DNA from: Bariatricus massiliensis
GTDB taxonomy: Bacteria; Bacillota; Clostridia; Lachnospirales; Lachnospiraceae
Reading direction: 5' to 3'
Length of the DNA: 64,000 bases
NCBI RefSeq assembly: GCF_900086725.1
Contig: NZ_LT574838.1
Location: forward strand, 746,986 to 810,985
The translations under genes were made by a program, and so were the position numbers. A model generated the notes under the pieces. The model did not search any database and was not told the origin of the DNA. It saw only the letters and a list, made by a program, of their open reading frames with translations. Below are positions 35,728 through 45,794 of this stretch, piece after piece (position 1 is the first letter of the stretch; every line of letters begins with the position of its first letter).

Positions 35728-36768
35728 TCATTCTATTTTGAAAATTCCCTTTAGTATCCCCTCAAAAACCTGCGAATACTCATTACCGTATTTTTCGTTA
35801 TAATGACTAATATTTCTCCGGCAAGTTTCATAGAAAGAAACATCTTCCATCAAGTATTTCATCACACTTGACAAGCTGGCTTCATCTCCTGTTTTATACA
35901 ACATCCCCAAACCATTTTTCACTATATCATCGGCAAAACACACATTATCGCTGGCTATAACCGGAATACCCAGCCCGAGGCAATCCATAAAACTTGTAAT
36001 ACCCAGCGGTCCTATCTTCTTTTTCCTGCTCATTGCAACCGGAATGATCTCCGCCTTATACTTCATGATTCTCTTAATCATCGCAATATCATCTTTGAGA
36101 TCCACTTCATAAGGTCGTGCCCAACCGTCTTGTCCATTGTATTCCCCAGCATAATCGACCCTAATCTTTGTGTTTTCCGCAGCTTGCATCAAAGTTTTCC
36201 TATCTCGTCTGGATTTTCCAGTGTCAATGTAAAATGTATCTTCACTTTTGATATCCGATGCCTCATAGATTTTTTGGTACCATTCCATATCAGGACGCCA
36301 TTCGTTCACAAAATAATGATCTATTTTCCGAGGTTCTGCCTTCGCTGCAAGCAGTTTATAATTCTCGTTAAAAAAAATGTATGCATCTGAATCTGAAACT
36401 GCCAGCTGAATATCATAAGGAGGATGGTGCATCACGGTCACCAAATTGGACTTGAAAAGTCCAACTTTCTTCAGTGCACCTAAAAAAATACTACAGCGAT
36501 TCAGTTGATCATAAATCACATCGTATTCCCTACTCTTTTTCATAAGTTTCCTAACTTGAGAAGCAATATGCTGTTTCCCAGATTGCCATAAGAAAAAATC
36601 AACATACCCGCCATCCAATATTTCCTTTTTAAAAATACCTCGAATCGAATCTCCATATGGCTCATAATGATCGACCAACTCATGGACTCCAAACAAATGG
36701 AAAGAAGGCATCAAGCCCTTTGGAACCTTTTCCCATGCTGGGTATCCGCTTACCACCAACATTCTCAT
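35728..36768 (-). CDS. GT-B glycosyltransferase
   Basis: The 346-residue protein begins MRMLVVSGYP and has a C-terminal half with the GT-B donor-site pattern (ITSFMDCLGLGIPVIASDNVCFADDIVKNGLGMLY). It lacks the full EX7E motif of typical GT4 enzymes, so donor and family are uncertain. AAGGAGG precedes the start. It lies between the sialyltransferase-like gene and a GT2 gene and probably adds one sugar of the cassette B repeat. Confidence 0.8.
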   Translation of the reverse strand: MRMLVVSGYPAWEKVPKGLMPSFHLFGVHELVDHYEPYGDSIRGIFKKEILDGGYVDFFLWQSGKQHIASQVRKLMKKSREYDVIYDQLNRCSIFLGALKKVGLFKSNLVTVMHHPPYDIQLAVSDSDAYIFFNENYKLLAAKAEPRKIDHYFVNEWRPDMEWYQKIYEASDIKSEDTFYIDTGKSRRDRKTLMQAAENTKIRVDYAGEYNGQDGWARPYEVDLKDDIAMIKRIMKYKAEIIPVAMSRKKKIGPLGITSFMDCLGLGIPVIASDNVCFADDIVKNGLGMLYKTGDEASLSSVMKYLMEDVSFYETCRRNISHYNEKYGNEYSQVFEGILKGIFKIE

Positions 36769-36780
36769 CGTCTTTCCTCC

Positions 36781-37683
36781 TTAACGCCCTTGACAAGAGC
36801 GAATGTATGCATAAAACCCTTGTACTAAATTTCCTTTACATATAAGAGAAATAATCTGCCTAACTTCACACAAAATAACTACCAGCCATCTCCTATACCA
36901 AGGAATGTTGGATTTGTACTTCCTATAAAACTGTCTTCTGGAACGTGCGCTCCATTCAATGAAAAAAGGAGAATCTGCACCACCGCCAGCTGCCCCCACA
37001 CAATGATAGATTACCGCTGATGGGATATATACTAGTTTCGCTCCGCACTCTCTTGCATGCTGACAGTAATCCATATCCTCATAATACATGAAGTATTCTT
37101 CCGGTAGCATCCCATTTTGCTCAATGAATTCCCGGGAAATCATCATACAACATCCAGAGATAAACGAAACCTCCTCTGGCTTATTTTCACATAAACTGTA
37201 TGTTTTGTTGATTTTACGATGGATAGCCCTTAGATTATTCCAATCTATATCCCCACCTGCATACCACACCTTGCTGCGATCGTCATTGTACATGATTCTG
37301 CAGGTGGTAATATCACCTTTAGCTTGATACACTCCTTGTCCAATCATTATGGACAAGAAATCGGGTTCAACAAGCGTATCGTTGTTGAGCAGCAATACAT
37401 AGTTAGCGCCGTTTTCCAACGCATATCGAATCCCTATGTTGTTTCCGAAAGCAAATCCACCATTTCTTCCACTGTCAATGACATGAATATTGCCCTCCTC
37501 CAGCTTTTTCAATTCTGCGAAGGACGTATTAGGCGAATGATTATCAACTATAACAATAACCCAATTAGAATAATCAATTCTCCGGAGTGTTTCGACACAA
37601 GCAATTGTGTCTTGATAATTATTATAATTGAGCAAAATGATAGCAACACACGGTCTATTTCTCTGCAAATCGTCCCTCAGCAT
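36781..37683 (-). CDS. GT2-family glycosyltransferase, rhamnosyltransferase-like
   Basis: The ATG at 37683 follows TTGGAGAGG. The frame also opens four codons earlier at a TTG. The 300-residue product has the GT-A start VAIILLNYNNYQDTIACVETL, the donor/metal motif LLLNNDTLV near residue 95, and EEYFMYYEDMDYCQHAR near 200, as in WsaF/RfbN-type rhamnosyl- and mannosyltransferases. Given the GDP-D-rhamnose genes in the same operon, a D-rhamnose or mannose donor is plausible. Confidence 0.88.
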   Translation of the reverse strand: MLRDDLQRNRPCVAIILLNYNNYQDTIACVETLRRIDYSNWVIVIVDNHSPNTSFAELKKLEEGNIHVIDSGRNGGFAFGNNIGIRYALENGANYVLLLNNDTLVEPDFLSIMIGQGVYQAKGDITTCRIMYNDDRSKVWYAGGDIDWNNLRAIHRKINKTYSLCENKPEEVSFISGCCMMISREFIEQNGMLPEEYFMYYEDMDYCQHARECGAKLVYIPSAVIYHCVGAAGGGADSPFFIEWSARSRRQFYRKYKSNIPWYRRWLVVILCEVRQIISLICKGNLVQGFYAYIRSCQGR

Positions 37684-37702
37684 AATCCTCTCCAATTTTA
37701 TT

Positions 37703-38902
37703 CTATTGCATAAACGAATTCAATTTTTTCCCGATGACATCCACCGAATATGCATTCTCAAAAACATGCTTTCCACCCTCGCCAATCTGCTTTATCAAAG
37801 TTCTATCAAAGCACTTGTCAATATGAGCTTTAAAGCTTGCTTCATCATCTGCAATAAGAATCGTTTTTTCATCTTCATACTGCAATCCTTCAGCTCCAAT
37901 TGAAGTAGAAATCACAGCATATCCTCTTGCAAATGCTTCAATAATCTTCACACGCTGACCACTGCCAATAAACAAAGGAACAACCAGCACATCATAAGCA
38001 TCATAAACCGCATCCAGCGACTCCACATACCCCATTAATTTCACATTGTCATACATAGCGCATAGTCGTTTTACCTCATTGCTTGGATTTTTCCCCACAA
38101 TGGCAAGTTCATATCGATTTGCATCTTTGCAGAGAGGCATTACTTTTTCTAAAAACCACATAATTCCTTCATTATTTGGTGTCCATGTCATAGTTCCAAC
38201 AAAAAGCATTTTCACCTTATCTGTTCGTTCTAAACCATACCGTTTCACATGCTGCGCCGGTGCAACACCAATCGGAATCACTTTGCATGTTTCTAACGAT
38301 GCTCCCAATTGTTTCCTATCTTCTTCACTTAGAACAATTAATCGATCCACATCACTAATTGCTTTCTGTTCAATTCTTTCCAATTTCATTGTCTCAATCT
38401 TCAAGAATATTTTCTTAAAGATATTCTTTGTCTGATTAAAATAACGTCTGTATATTTGCGCTTCACAGTTCTGCTCGTACAAAACCACTTTTATATCCGA
38501 ATCAATACTTTTTATAAAATCAAAATAGCCATACATGGACAGAATATTTAAAAAAACGATATCATACTTTTTCTCCGTCATCCGTGTTTTAATCAGCTGT
38601 TTCATTTCCGGTACAATATATTTTGATATGCCCAAAGGCAACCGTGAAAACATGCTTTTGCCTGCATTTACCATCATATATGGCATATTTTCTCTAGTCG
38701 TCACTCTGATTGGTAGCACTTCTACAGATGCACAGTACTTCTCTAGCGCTTTTTTCCCCTTGACAATGTCTTCATGCTCATAAAAGCACACCATATCAAT
38801 CATATGAAACTTACTAAGGGCCTGAAGCGTTGAATACGTAAATATCTTCCCGCCGCCATCTAACGGATATGGTATCAAATTTGCTATATACAATATATTC
38901 AT
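37703..38902 (-). CDS. GT4-family glycosyltransferase
   Basis: Start ATG 38902 overlaps the stop of the wecG-like gene as ATGA, so translation is coupled; this gives 399 residues. The N-terminus is MNILYIANLIPYPLDGGGK, and the C-terminal donor site reads VVPLFIGSGQRVKIIEAFARGYAVISTSIGAEGL, with the GT4 EX7-type spacing. It adds a sugar to the lipid-linked intermediate right after the WecG-type step. Confidence 0.9.
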   Translation of the reverse strand: MNILYIANLIPYPLDGGGKIFTYSTLQALSKFHMIDMVCFYEHEDIVKGKKALEKYCASVEVLPIRVTTRENMPYMMVNAGKSMFSRLPLGISKYIVPEMKQLIKTRMTEKKYDIVFLNILSMYGYFDFIKSIDSDIKVVLYEQNCEAQIYRRYFNQTKNIFKKIFLKIETMKLERIEQKAISDVDRLIVLSEEDRKQLGASLETCKVIPIGVAPAQHVKRYGLERTDKVKMLFVGTMTWTPNNEGIMWFLEKVMPLCKDANRYELAIVGKNPSNEVKRLCAMYDNVKLMGYVESLDAVYDAYDVLVVPLFIGSGQRVKIIEAFARGYAVISTSIGAEGLQYEDEKTILIADDEASFKAHIDKCFDRTLIKQIGEGGKHVFENAYSVDVIGKKLNSFMQ

Positions 38903-39657
38903 GCACTGACCTCTTCTCTTCGAGAGTATTTCCAAACAATGGGAATAATTTTGACCATATCGTTCCAGTAACGCTTAATCAGTCGCTTCGGATCCTGAGT
39001 TATCCTGAACAGCCACTCTAATCCATTATTTGCCATCCACTTCGGAGCTCTTTTTACATTGCCAGCTTCAAAATCGATGGTAGCCCCAATTGAGATTCCT
39101 AGAGAAACACCATATTTCTTAAGATGTCGATAAACAAACTTTTCTCCTTTTGGGGAGCCCAAGGATACAGCAAGAACATCTGGTTTTGCCGAGATAATAA
39201 AATTCTCAATCTTCTTTAGCTCCTTTTCATCCTTTTCAAAACCAAATGGAGGTGAGTATGTCCCAGCGATTTTTAACCCATTATACTTACCACACAGTTT
39301 TTTTGCAGCAGTATCTGCAACGCCTTCAGCTGCACCTAGTATAAATACAGAAAAACCTTGTTCTGCACACATCTTGCACATTTGAGGGAAAAAATCAGAA
39401 CCTGATATTTTCTCTTTAATAGGATTCTTGAGAATCTTAGAAATCCAAATCAGGGGCTTTCCATCAGCTAAAATCAAATCAGCATTCGCATAGGTTTCAG
39501 CAAACTCTAAATCTTCTTCCAACATTACTATATGATCCAAATTAGGCGTAACTATATATGAGCACCCTTCTTTGGACATTAACCGTGCCGTTTCGTCTAT
39601 TGCTTCCTGCATGGTTAAATTATCAATAAAAGTATTCAAGAATCTTATTCTAGCCAT
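38899..39657 (-). CDS. WecG/TagA/CpsF-family glycosyltransferase
   Basis: The 252-residue protein is a GT26 member, with LTMQEAIDETARLM, DGKPLIWISK, VSLGSPKGEKFVYRHLKKYGVSLGISIGATIDFEAG and RAPKWMANNGLEWLFR. The family adds the second sugar, often ManNAc, to undecaprenyl-PP-GlcNAc. This implies that cassette B chains start on a TagO/WecA-type primer made elsewhere, since no initiating transferase is in the window. AGGGG precedes the start. Confidence 0.92.
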   Translation of the reverse strand: MARIRFLNTFIDNLTMQEAIDETARLMSKEGCSYIVTPNLDHIVMLEEDLEFAETYANADLILADGKPLIWISKILKNPIKEKISGSDFFPQMCKMCAEQGFSVFILGAAEGVADTAAKKLCGKYNGLKIAGTYSPPFGFEKDEKELKKIENFIISAKPDVLAVSLGSPKGEKFVYRHLKKYGVSLGISIGATIDFEAGNVKRAPKWMANNGLEWLFRITQDPKRLIKRYWNDMVKIIPIVWKYSRREEVSA

Positions 39658-39673
39658 AGTTTCCCCTACCTAA

Positions 39674-40591
39674 TTAACATTTATAGTATTCAAACATTTC
39701 CTTTAGCGTATCAAAGATGCTGTACTCGGGCTCCCACCCCAGTTCCGCTTTGATATATCCATAGTCACAGCATATGACAGGCGTATCTACCGGACGGAAC
39801 CGCTCCGGATCAACTTCTACTGTAATCTGCTGACTACTCAGTGACACAATATACTCCAGCATCCTCCTCAAACTATATGTTCTACCCGAACCGACATTAT
39901 AAACCTTCGTACAGTCATCACTTTCAATAATCATTCTGTATGCCCGCACAATATCACGAACATCACTAAAATCCCGATGCGCAGTCAGGTTACCGACTTT
40001 GATAATGCCTGATTTTCCTGATTTCTCAATCTCAGCCACCTGCTTACAGAAGCTAGGTAAAACAAAAGTATCCCTCTGTCCAACCCCAGTATGATTAAAG
40101 GGGCGGACACAATATATTTTCATCCCATACCGTTCCCGATAGATCTCTGCAAAACGCTCCTGCGCCATCTTTGAAATACCATAGGGATTGTTGGCATTGA
40201 GAGGTGTTTTCTCACTTATAGGTTCATCTGACTCCTCATATTCCTCACTGGAGCCAATAAACATTACTTTTGGCATCGGTGCACACTTTCTTGCCGCTTC
40301 CAATACATTCAATGCACCAACCACATTAATGAACATCGTCGTCTGTGGAATTCCCCAAGATGTGCCCACGCTACTGATTGCTGCCAAGTTGATAATCATA
40401 TCCGGATTGACCAGTTCCACCAATTCTTCTACAGCTTTTGCGTCTAATAAATCAGCTTTATAAAACTCGACATCCGGCAGTTCCCTATGACCAATATCGG
40501 AGCCATACACAATATATTCATGTTGTTGGAGCTCTTTTGCTAGATACGCTCCAACAAATCCTCCGGCTCCAAATATCAGCACTTTACTCAT
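39674..40591 (-). CDS. rmd: GDP-6-deoxy-D-mannose reductase
   Basis: Start ATG 40591 follows GGAGG, giving 305 residues. It is a short-chain dehydrogenase of the extended type. Its Rossmann motif is GAGGFVGAYLAKEL, its catalytic Tyr and Lys are in NPYGISKMAQE, and its RPFNHTGVGQ is typical of Rmd. It reduces GDP-4-keto-6-deoxy-D-mannose to GDP-D-rhamnose. It stands directly downstream of gmd, which supplies its substrate. A GDP-L-fucose synthase would need an epimerase-type sequence and is less likely. Confidence 0.85.
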   Translation of the reverse strand: MSKVLIFGAGGFVGAYLAKELQQHEYIVYGSDIGHRELPDVEFYKADLLDAKAVEELVELVNPDMIINLAAISSVGTSWGIPQTTMFINVVGALNVLEAARKCAPMPKVMFIGSSEEYEESDEPISEKTPLNANNPYGISKMAQERFAEIYRERYGMKIYCVRPFNHTGVGQRDTFVLPSFCKQVAEIEKSGKSGIIKVGNLTAHRDFSDVRDIVRAYRMIIESDDCTKVYNVGSGRTYSLRRMLEYIVSLSSQQITVEVDPERFRPVDTPVICCDYGYIKAELGWEPEYSIFDTLKEMFEYYKC

Positions 40592-40668
40592 TACAAATCC
40601 TCCATACATAGGTAAGCATAGGGCAGCATCAAACGCGCCAGACTCGTTACTGCCCTAATGCAATCTAA

Positions 40669-41703
40669 TTACTTCAAGCCAGCTTCCTTCTTTGCCAGCT
40701 GCAGGTCATGCTCTGCCATAATGGCACAAAGCTGCTCATAGCTGGTTTTCTGAGGATTCCAGCCCAGCTTGGTCTTCGCCTTTGTAGGATCCCCCCACAG
40801 GTTCACAACATCAGTAGGACGGAACCACTGCGGATTCACACAAACCACCATCTTGCCAGTTGCCTTGTCGTAGCCCTTTTCTTCCAGACCTTCGCCCTTC
40901 CATTCAATCTCTATACCGTCATTGGCAAAGGCCAGAGTGGTGAACTCACGGACAGTGTGTTGCACACCGGTAGCAATGACATAATCATCCGGCTCGTCCT
41001 GCTGTAGGATCAGCCACATACACTCCACATAGTCCTTTGCGTAACCCCAGTCACGCAAGGAGTTAAGGTTACCCAGTTCCAAATGATCCTGAAGTCCACA
41101 GGCAATACAACCGGCAGCCAGCGTGATTTTACGGGTAACAAAGTTCTCACCGCGGCGTTCAGACTCATGGTTGAACAAAATGCCGTTGCAGCAGTACATT
41201 CCATATGCTTCACGGTATTCCTTCATCATCCAATAGCCATACTGTTTTGCAACAGCATAAGGGCTGTAAGGATGGAACGGAGTATTCTCGTTCTGAGGGC
41301 ATTCCTCAACCTTGCCATACAGTTCGGACGTAGATGCCTGATAAATACGGCAGGTCTTTTCTAACCCAGCAATGTGTACAGCCTCCAATACACGCAGAAC
41401 GCCTAACGCATCCACATCACCGGTGTACTCTGCAGCATCAAAAGAAACACCAACATGACTCTGTGCTGCCAGATTATAAATCTCATCAGGCTTTACCAGC
41501 AGAACAATGCGGATGATGCTGGAAGAGTCAGACAGATCGCCCTCGTGAATATGCAGCTTATCCATGATGTGGTCGATACGGGCAGTTGTAGAAACGGATG
41601 CCCGGCGAATGATGCCGTGTACCTCGTAGCCCTTTTCCAACAGGAATTCCGCCAGATAAGAACCATCTTGACCAGTAACGCCAGTAATCAATGCTTTTTT
41701 CAT
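40669..41703 (-). CDS. gmd: GDP-mannose 4,6-dehydratase
   Basis: Start ATG 41703 after GGAG, giving 344 residues. Motifs are the NAD site ALITGVTGQDGSYLAEFLLEKGYEVHG, catalytic Ser/Tyr/Lys in STSELYGKV and YSPYAVAKQYGYW, and FNHESERRGENFVTRKI. It converts GDP-D-mannose to GDP-4-keto-6-deoxy-D-mannose. GDP-mannose is made by the three genes upstream (PMM, manC, manA). Confidence 0.97.
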   Translation of the reverse strand: MKKALITGVTGQDGSYLAEFLLEKGYEVHGIIRRASVSTTARIDHIMDKLHIHEGDLSDSSSIIRIVLLVKPDEIYNLAAQSHVGVSFDAAEYTGDVDALGVLRVLEAVHIAGLEKTCRIYQASTSELYGKVEECPQNENTPFHPYSPYAVAKQYGYWMMKEYREAYGMYCCNGILFNHESERRGENFVTRKITLAAGCIACGLQDHLELGNLNSLRDWGYAKDYVECMWLILQQDEPDDYVIATGVQHTVREFTTLAFANDGIEIEWKGEGLEEKGYDKATGKMVVCVNPQWFRPTDVVNLWGDPTKAKTKLGWNPQKTSYEQLCAIMAEHDLQLAKKEAGLK

Positions 41704-41796
41704 TTTCAATTCTCCTATCTTTACTTAACGCAAATTCATTATGTTTTGTGTTTGTTGTGTATTTTTTTGTGTCATTGAAGATAATTGCTTTTGCGA

Positions 41797-42765
41797 CTAG
41801 CACCGCACCTTGAGTAACTCTGTTTCCCCCAGAAGGTGGCACCGCCCTATCCCCGCCGGGATGAAAAGGCAGTCACCTTTACGAAACCTCACTGGTTTCC
41901 TTCGTTCGTCTACCGTTTCCACCTGACCTTCGCCATCCAAGCAGAGAAAAATCTGATAAGATTCCTCCCTTGCCGTAAAAGAGAAGCCTTTTCGTACACA
42001 GATATGCTCTGTTTCAAAATATTTACATCGGCATACAATTTCTCTGGAACAACCAGGATAATAACGGACAAATCTATTTTTCTTCTGCACTACTTTTGCG
42101 GGCTGCATATCCATTACAGATACAGCTTTCTCGAAATGAAGCGGTCTTTTTTGTCCATTCTTGTCAACACGGTCGTAATCGTAGACACGGTATGTAACAT
42201 TGGAGCTTTCCTGTATCTCCGCAATTAATGCTCCCGCTCCAATCCCATGTACAACTCCTGCTGGAACATAAAAACAGTCGCCTTTCTGTATCTGTACCTT
42301 ATGCAGATGCTTATCCAGTTCTCCGTCTGTTATAGCTTTTCGCAGTAGTTCCTCCGTGACAGGATGCTCAAAGCCATAAATCAGTCTTGCACCCTTATCG
42401 GTTTCCAGCACATACCACATTTCTGTTTTTCCGTTGTCACCCTCGTATTCTCTTGCATAATCATCATCAGGATGAACTTGTACGGACAAATCCTGTTTTG
42501 CATCAATGAATTTCACCAAAATGGGCAGTTCCTTCTTTTCTCCGACCTTCGTACCAAGATATTCCGGTTTTCTGCAAAACACTTCTGCCAACGTCATTCC
42601 GGCAAAACTTCCATTAACCACGATACTCTGCCCATCCGGATGTACAGAACATTCCCATGTTTCTGCCAGCGGGTTCAAATTAATCTGCTTTCCAAAGTTT
42701 TCTTGTAAACGAGTCCCGCCCCACAGATAATCCTTACCCACTGGCGCTAACTTTAATATCTCCAT
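41797..42765 (-). CDS. manA: Mannose-6-phosphate isomerase, class I
   Basis: This 322-residue cupin enzyme has the family start LKLAPVGKDYLWGGTRLQE. Zinc ligands are in VQVHPDDDYAREYEG and GDCFYVPAGVVHGIGAG. It interconverts fructose-6-phosphate and mannose-6-phosphate, feeding GDP-mannose synthesis. It lies 15 bp after manC and 93 bp before gmd. Confidence 0.95.
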   Translation of the reverse strand: MEILKLAPVGKDYLWGGTRLQENFGKQINLNPLAETWECSVHPDGQSIVVNGSFAGMTLAEVFCRKPEYLGTKVGEKKELPILVKFIDAKQDLSVQVHPDDDYAREYEGDNGKTEMWYVLETDKGARLIYGFEHPVTEELLRKAITDGELDKHLHKVQIQKGDCFYVPAGVVHGIGAGALIAEIQESSNVTYRVYDYDRVDKNGQKRPLHFEKAVSVMDMQPAKVVQKKNRFVRYYPGCSREIVCRCKYFETEHICVRKGFSFTAREESYQIFLCLDGEGQVETVDERRKPVRFRKGDCLFIPAGIGRCHLLGETELLKVRC

Positions 42766-42780
42766 ATTAGGACCCCGCTG

Positions 42781-44097
42781 TTATTGTTTCAGTTCATGTT
42801 TCTTTTTATCTGCGACACTGATGCTCTCGCCAATCTGTACTTCGATCAGTTCCAGCTGTGTTGTTGCAGCGATTGTATGCTTACATCCCGCCGCCACCAT
42901 AATGACATCACCAGCTCTCAACTTCTGCTCCATACCATCCACAACAGCTTCGCCAGTACCTGCAACCACCGTCCACACTTCGTCACGATAGTCATGGCTG
43001 TGATAGGTCATGTGCTCACCTGCACGGATGGAAACCTTAACGGTCATGGAACCCGGCTGAACATCCATAACGGTATAGGTACCCCATGACTTTTCAGCAA
43101 ACATGGCATCCGTACTGACTTTTTCCACATAAGGCTTCATATAGCCGCTGCGTTCCTTGTCAGATACCAGAATTCCATCTCCGCTGGCAGCAATCACCAT
43201 ATCCTTGCACCCCATGCATATGATAGGAATGTTCAGTTCATTGACAATCTGCGTGTTTTCACAGGCAACATCCATGATGGCCTTCCCCTTGATATTGTCG
43301 GCCATAACCTCCGCCATCATGTTCCATGTGCCGACATCCTTCCACTCGCCGTTGTAGCGAACAACTTGGCTGGAGGCTTCCTTCTCCACCACAGCATAGT
43401 CAAAGGAAATCTTGGTCAGCGTTTCGTACTTTGCATAGAGATCACGGTAATCCGTGAAGTCCACCATGCTATGAACTTTTTCCAGCAGGTAACCCAACCT
43501 GAAAGCAAATACACCCGCATTCCAAAGCGCATTCTGCGCTAAATACTTCTTTGCAGTTTCGGTATCCGGCTTTTCCTTAAACTCCTTTACCTTGCTGACC
43601 TCTCCGTTATCTTCTGGGATGATATATCCATACTTATCACTAGGATAAGTTGGCGTAATCCCCATAAGCGTGAGATTTACATCTCCTTGTTTTACGGCAT
43701 CCTCCAGCTTTTTCACACACTCGTAATAGGAATTCTCCACATACGGGTCAACAGGACAAACTGCAACGCCTTCATCCTCTCCAACGCCCAGTTCATCATG
43801 AAGATATACTGATGCAAGAAGAATTGCAGGGAATGTATCTCTTCTGCAGGGTTCTACACAAATCGAAACCTTGTCTCCCAACTGATTGTGAATAGCACTT
43901 GCCTGAGACTTGCTGGTTGCAATTGTCACCTTGGCATCGGCATCCACAGCCGTAATCTGACGGTACACTCTCTGCACCATAGACTCGTAGTTTCCACCCT
44001 CATCCTTAAACAGCTGGATAAACTGCTTGGATCTCACTTCATTAGACAATGGCCACAGACGCTTTCCGCTGCCGCCAGACAGTAGAATAATGTTCAT
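42781..44097 (-). CDS. manC: Mannose-1-phosphate guanylyltransferase with cupin tail
   Basis: The 438-residue protein has a nucleotidyltransferase domain (LLSGGSGKRLWPLSNEVRSKQF, FKEKPD, WNAGVFAFRL) and a C-terminal cupin (about 340-430; MTYHSHDYRDEVWTVVAGTGEAVVDG). This is the type II PMI/GMP architecture. It makes GDP-mannose from mannose-1-phosphate and GTP. With a separate manA next to it, the cupin part may be redundant. GGGAGG precedes the start. Confidence 0.95.
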   Translation of the reverse strand: MNIILLSGGSGKRLWPLSNEVRSKQFIQLFKDEGGNYESMVQRVYRQITAVDADAKVTIATSKSQASAIHNQLGDKVSICVEPCRRDTFPAILLASVYLHDELGVGEDEGVAVCPVDPYVENSYYECVKKLEDAVKQGDVNLTLMGITPTYPSDKYGYIIPEDNGEVSKVKEFKEKPDTETAKKYLAQNALWNAGVFAFRLGYLLEKVHSMVDFTDYRDLYAKYETLTKISFDYAVVEKEASSQVVRYNGEWKDVGTWNMMAEVMADNIKGKAIMDVACENTQIVNELNIPIICMGCKDMVIAASGDGILVSDKERSGYMKPYVEKVSTDAMFAEKSWGTYTVMDVQPGSMTVKVSIRAGEHMTYHSHDYRDEVWTVVAGTGEAVVDGMEQKLRAGDVIMVAAGCKHTIAATTQLELIEVQIGESISVADKKKHELKQ

Positions 44098-44111
44098 TCG
44101 GTATTCCTCCC

Positions 44112-45794
44112 TTACAGCCCCAATCTTTCTTTAATTGTGGACTGTATCTGCTGTAATCTGATTTCAGCAGCGTCTTGATCAGCATCCTTGATGCTGTAAT
44201 AGATCTTTATCTTCGGCTCTGTGCCAGACGGACGTACTGCAATCCAGCTTCCGTCTACCAGAATGTATTTCAATACATCCGATGCGGGCAATTTGCCAAA
44301 GCCCGGCTCTGCATCCACTGAAATGCTATAATCTATTTTCTGAACGGTATTCTCAAATGGAGAATCTCCGTCCTTAAGCTCCACCATCACAGATGCAATA
44401 CGTTCCAAACCATCCTTACCCTTCAGCGTAAAGCTGTCCAGTGCATCCCGATAGTAGCCGTACTCCTTGTAGAGTTCATTCATTCGATCCAGTAATGTCT
44501 TTCTCTGTGCCTTTAGCTGCGCTGCCATTTCACAGATCAGCAGGCTGGAAACCACTGCGTCCTTATCTCTTGCATGTGTTCCTGCAAGATAACCATAAGA
44601 CTCCTCATAACCAAACAGGAAAGTATAATCTCTGGTGGTATCACCGGATTCTCTTGCCTGCTCAAACTGCGTAATCTTTTCACCGATAAATTTAAATCCA
44701 GTCAGTGTGGAAAACACATTCAGTCCGTGCTTCTTCGCAATCTCAGCGCCAAGTTCTGAGGTAACTACAGTTTTGACCACAGCGGGTTTGTGGATAGAAT
44801 TGATATCTGTATTAGAAAGCACAAAGTCCATCAGCAGGGCACCAATCTGATTGCCTGTGAGCAGCTTAAACCCATCATCTGTTTTCACCGCTACACCAAC
44901 TCGGTCACTGTCTGGATCTGTTCCAAGTACAATGTCAGCACCAGTCCGTTCTGCCTGAGCGATACCCATTTCCAGTGCTTGTCTGTCCTCCGGATTTGGT
45001 GAAACAACCGTTGGAAAATTACCGTCTGGGATAACCTGCTCTGCAACGCTGTCCACATTGTTAAATCCTGCCAACCATAGGCACTTCTGTACAGGCACGT
45101 TGCCCGTACCATGCAACGGTGTGTATATAATATGAAGATTCTTGTCTTCGCTGTATCGGCTCTGCTTCATCACGGCGGCAACAAAGTTATCCGTAACATC
45201 CGCTGTGTAGATCAGTTTATCATTTCCTATATGAATGCTGTGGTAATCCGTAACAGCATTCATATAGGAAATAACCTGCTTCGCCTGATGGGGCACAAGC
45301 TGACAGCCATATTCGTCGTACACCTTATAGCCGTTGTATTCCTTCGGGTTATGGCTTGCCGTAAGTACGATACCGGCAACTGCATTCCAGAATTTCACAG
45401 AGAAACTCAACTGCGGTGTGGGTCTTGCATGCGTATGGAGATATACTTTAATTCCCATTCCACTCAATACATCTGCTGCGGTCTTGGCAAAATATTCGCT
45501 ATTATTTCTGGTATCATAACCAATGACCACACCACGCTCGAAACAGACATCTGCACCATATATAGCAAGGAGATAGTCACCGAGTCCTTTAGTGGCTTTA
45601 CCCACCGTGTACTTGTTCATGCGGTTGGTTCCAGCACCCATCACGCCACGCAGGCCACCAGTACCAAACTCTAAATCCTTGTAGAATCGATCCTCTATTT
45701 CTTTTTCATCGTTGATTGCCAGCAGTTCTTTCCGAGTTGTTTCGTTGAAGAATTCGTCGGTTGTCCACTGTTGGTATCTAAATTTATAGTCCAT
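44112..45794 (-). CDS. Phosphoglucomutase/phosphomannomutase
   Basis: Start ATG 45794 follows AAAGGGTGG, giving 560 residues. This is the long alpha-D-phosphohexomutase form. Motifs are the phosphoserine loop VLTASHNPKEYNGYKVY, metal loop GTDPDSDRVGVA, sugar loop LFGYEESYGYL and phosphate loop VRPSGTEPKIKIY. In this operon it would supply mannose-1-phosphate for manC. It is the first gene of cassette B. Confidence 0.94.
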   Translation of the reverse strand: MDYKFRYQQWTTDEFFNETTRKELLAINDEKEIEDRFYKDLEFGTGGLRGVMGAGTNRMNKYTVGKATKGLGDYLLAIYGADVCFERGVVIGYDTRNNSEYFAKTAADVLSGMGIKVYLHTHARPTPQLSFSVKFWNAVAGIVLTASHNPKEYNGYKVYDEYGCQLVPHQAKQVISYMNAVTDYHSIHIGNDKLIYTADVTDNFVAAVMKQSRYSEDKNLHIIYTPLHGTGNVPVQKCLWLAGFNNVDSVAEQVIPDGNFPTVVSPNPEDRQALEMGIAQAERTGADIVLGTDPDSDRVGVAVKTDDGFKLLTGNQIGALLMDFVLSNTDINSIHKPAVVKTVVTSELGAEIAKKHGLNVFSTLTGFKFIGEKITQFEQARESGDTTRDYTFLFGYEESYGYLAGTHARDKDAVVSSLLICEMAAQLKAQRKTLLDRMNELYKEYGYYRDALDSFTLKGKDGLERIASVMVELKDGDSPFENTVQKIDYSISVDAEPGFGKLPASDVLKYILVDGSWIAVRPSGTEPKIKIYYSIKDADQDAAEIRLQQIQSTIKERLGL

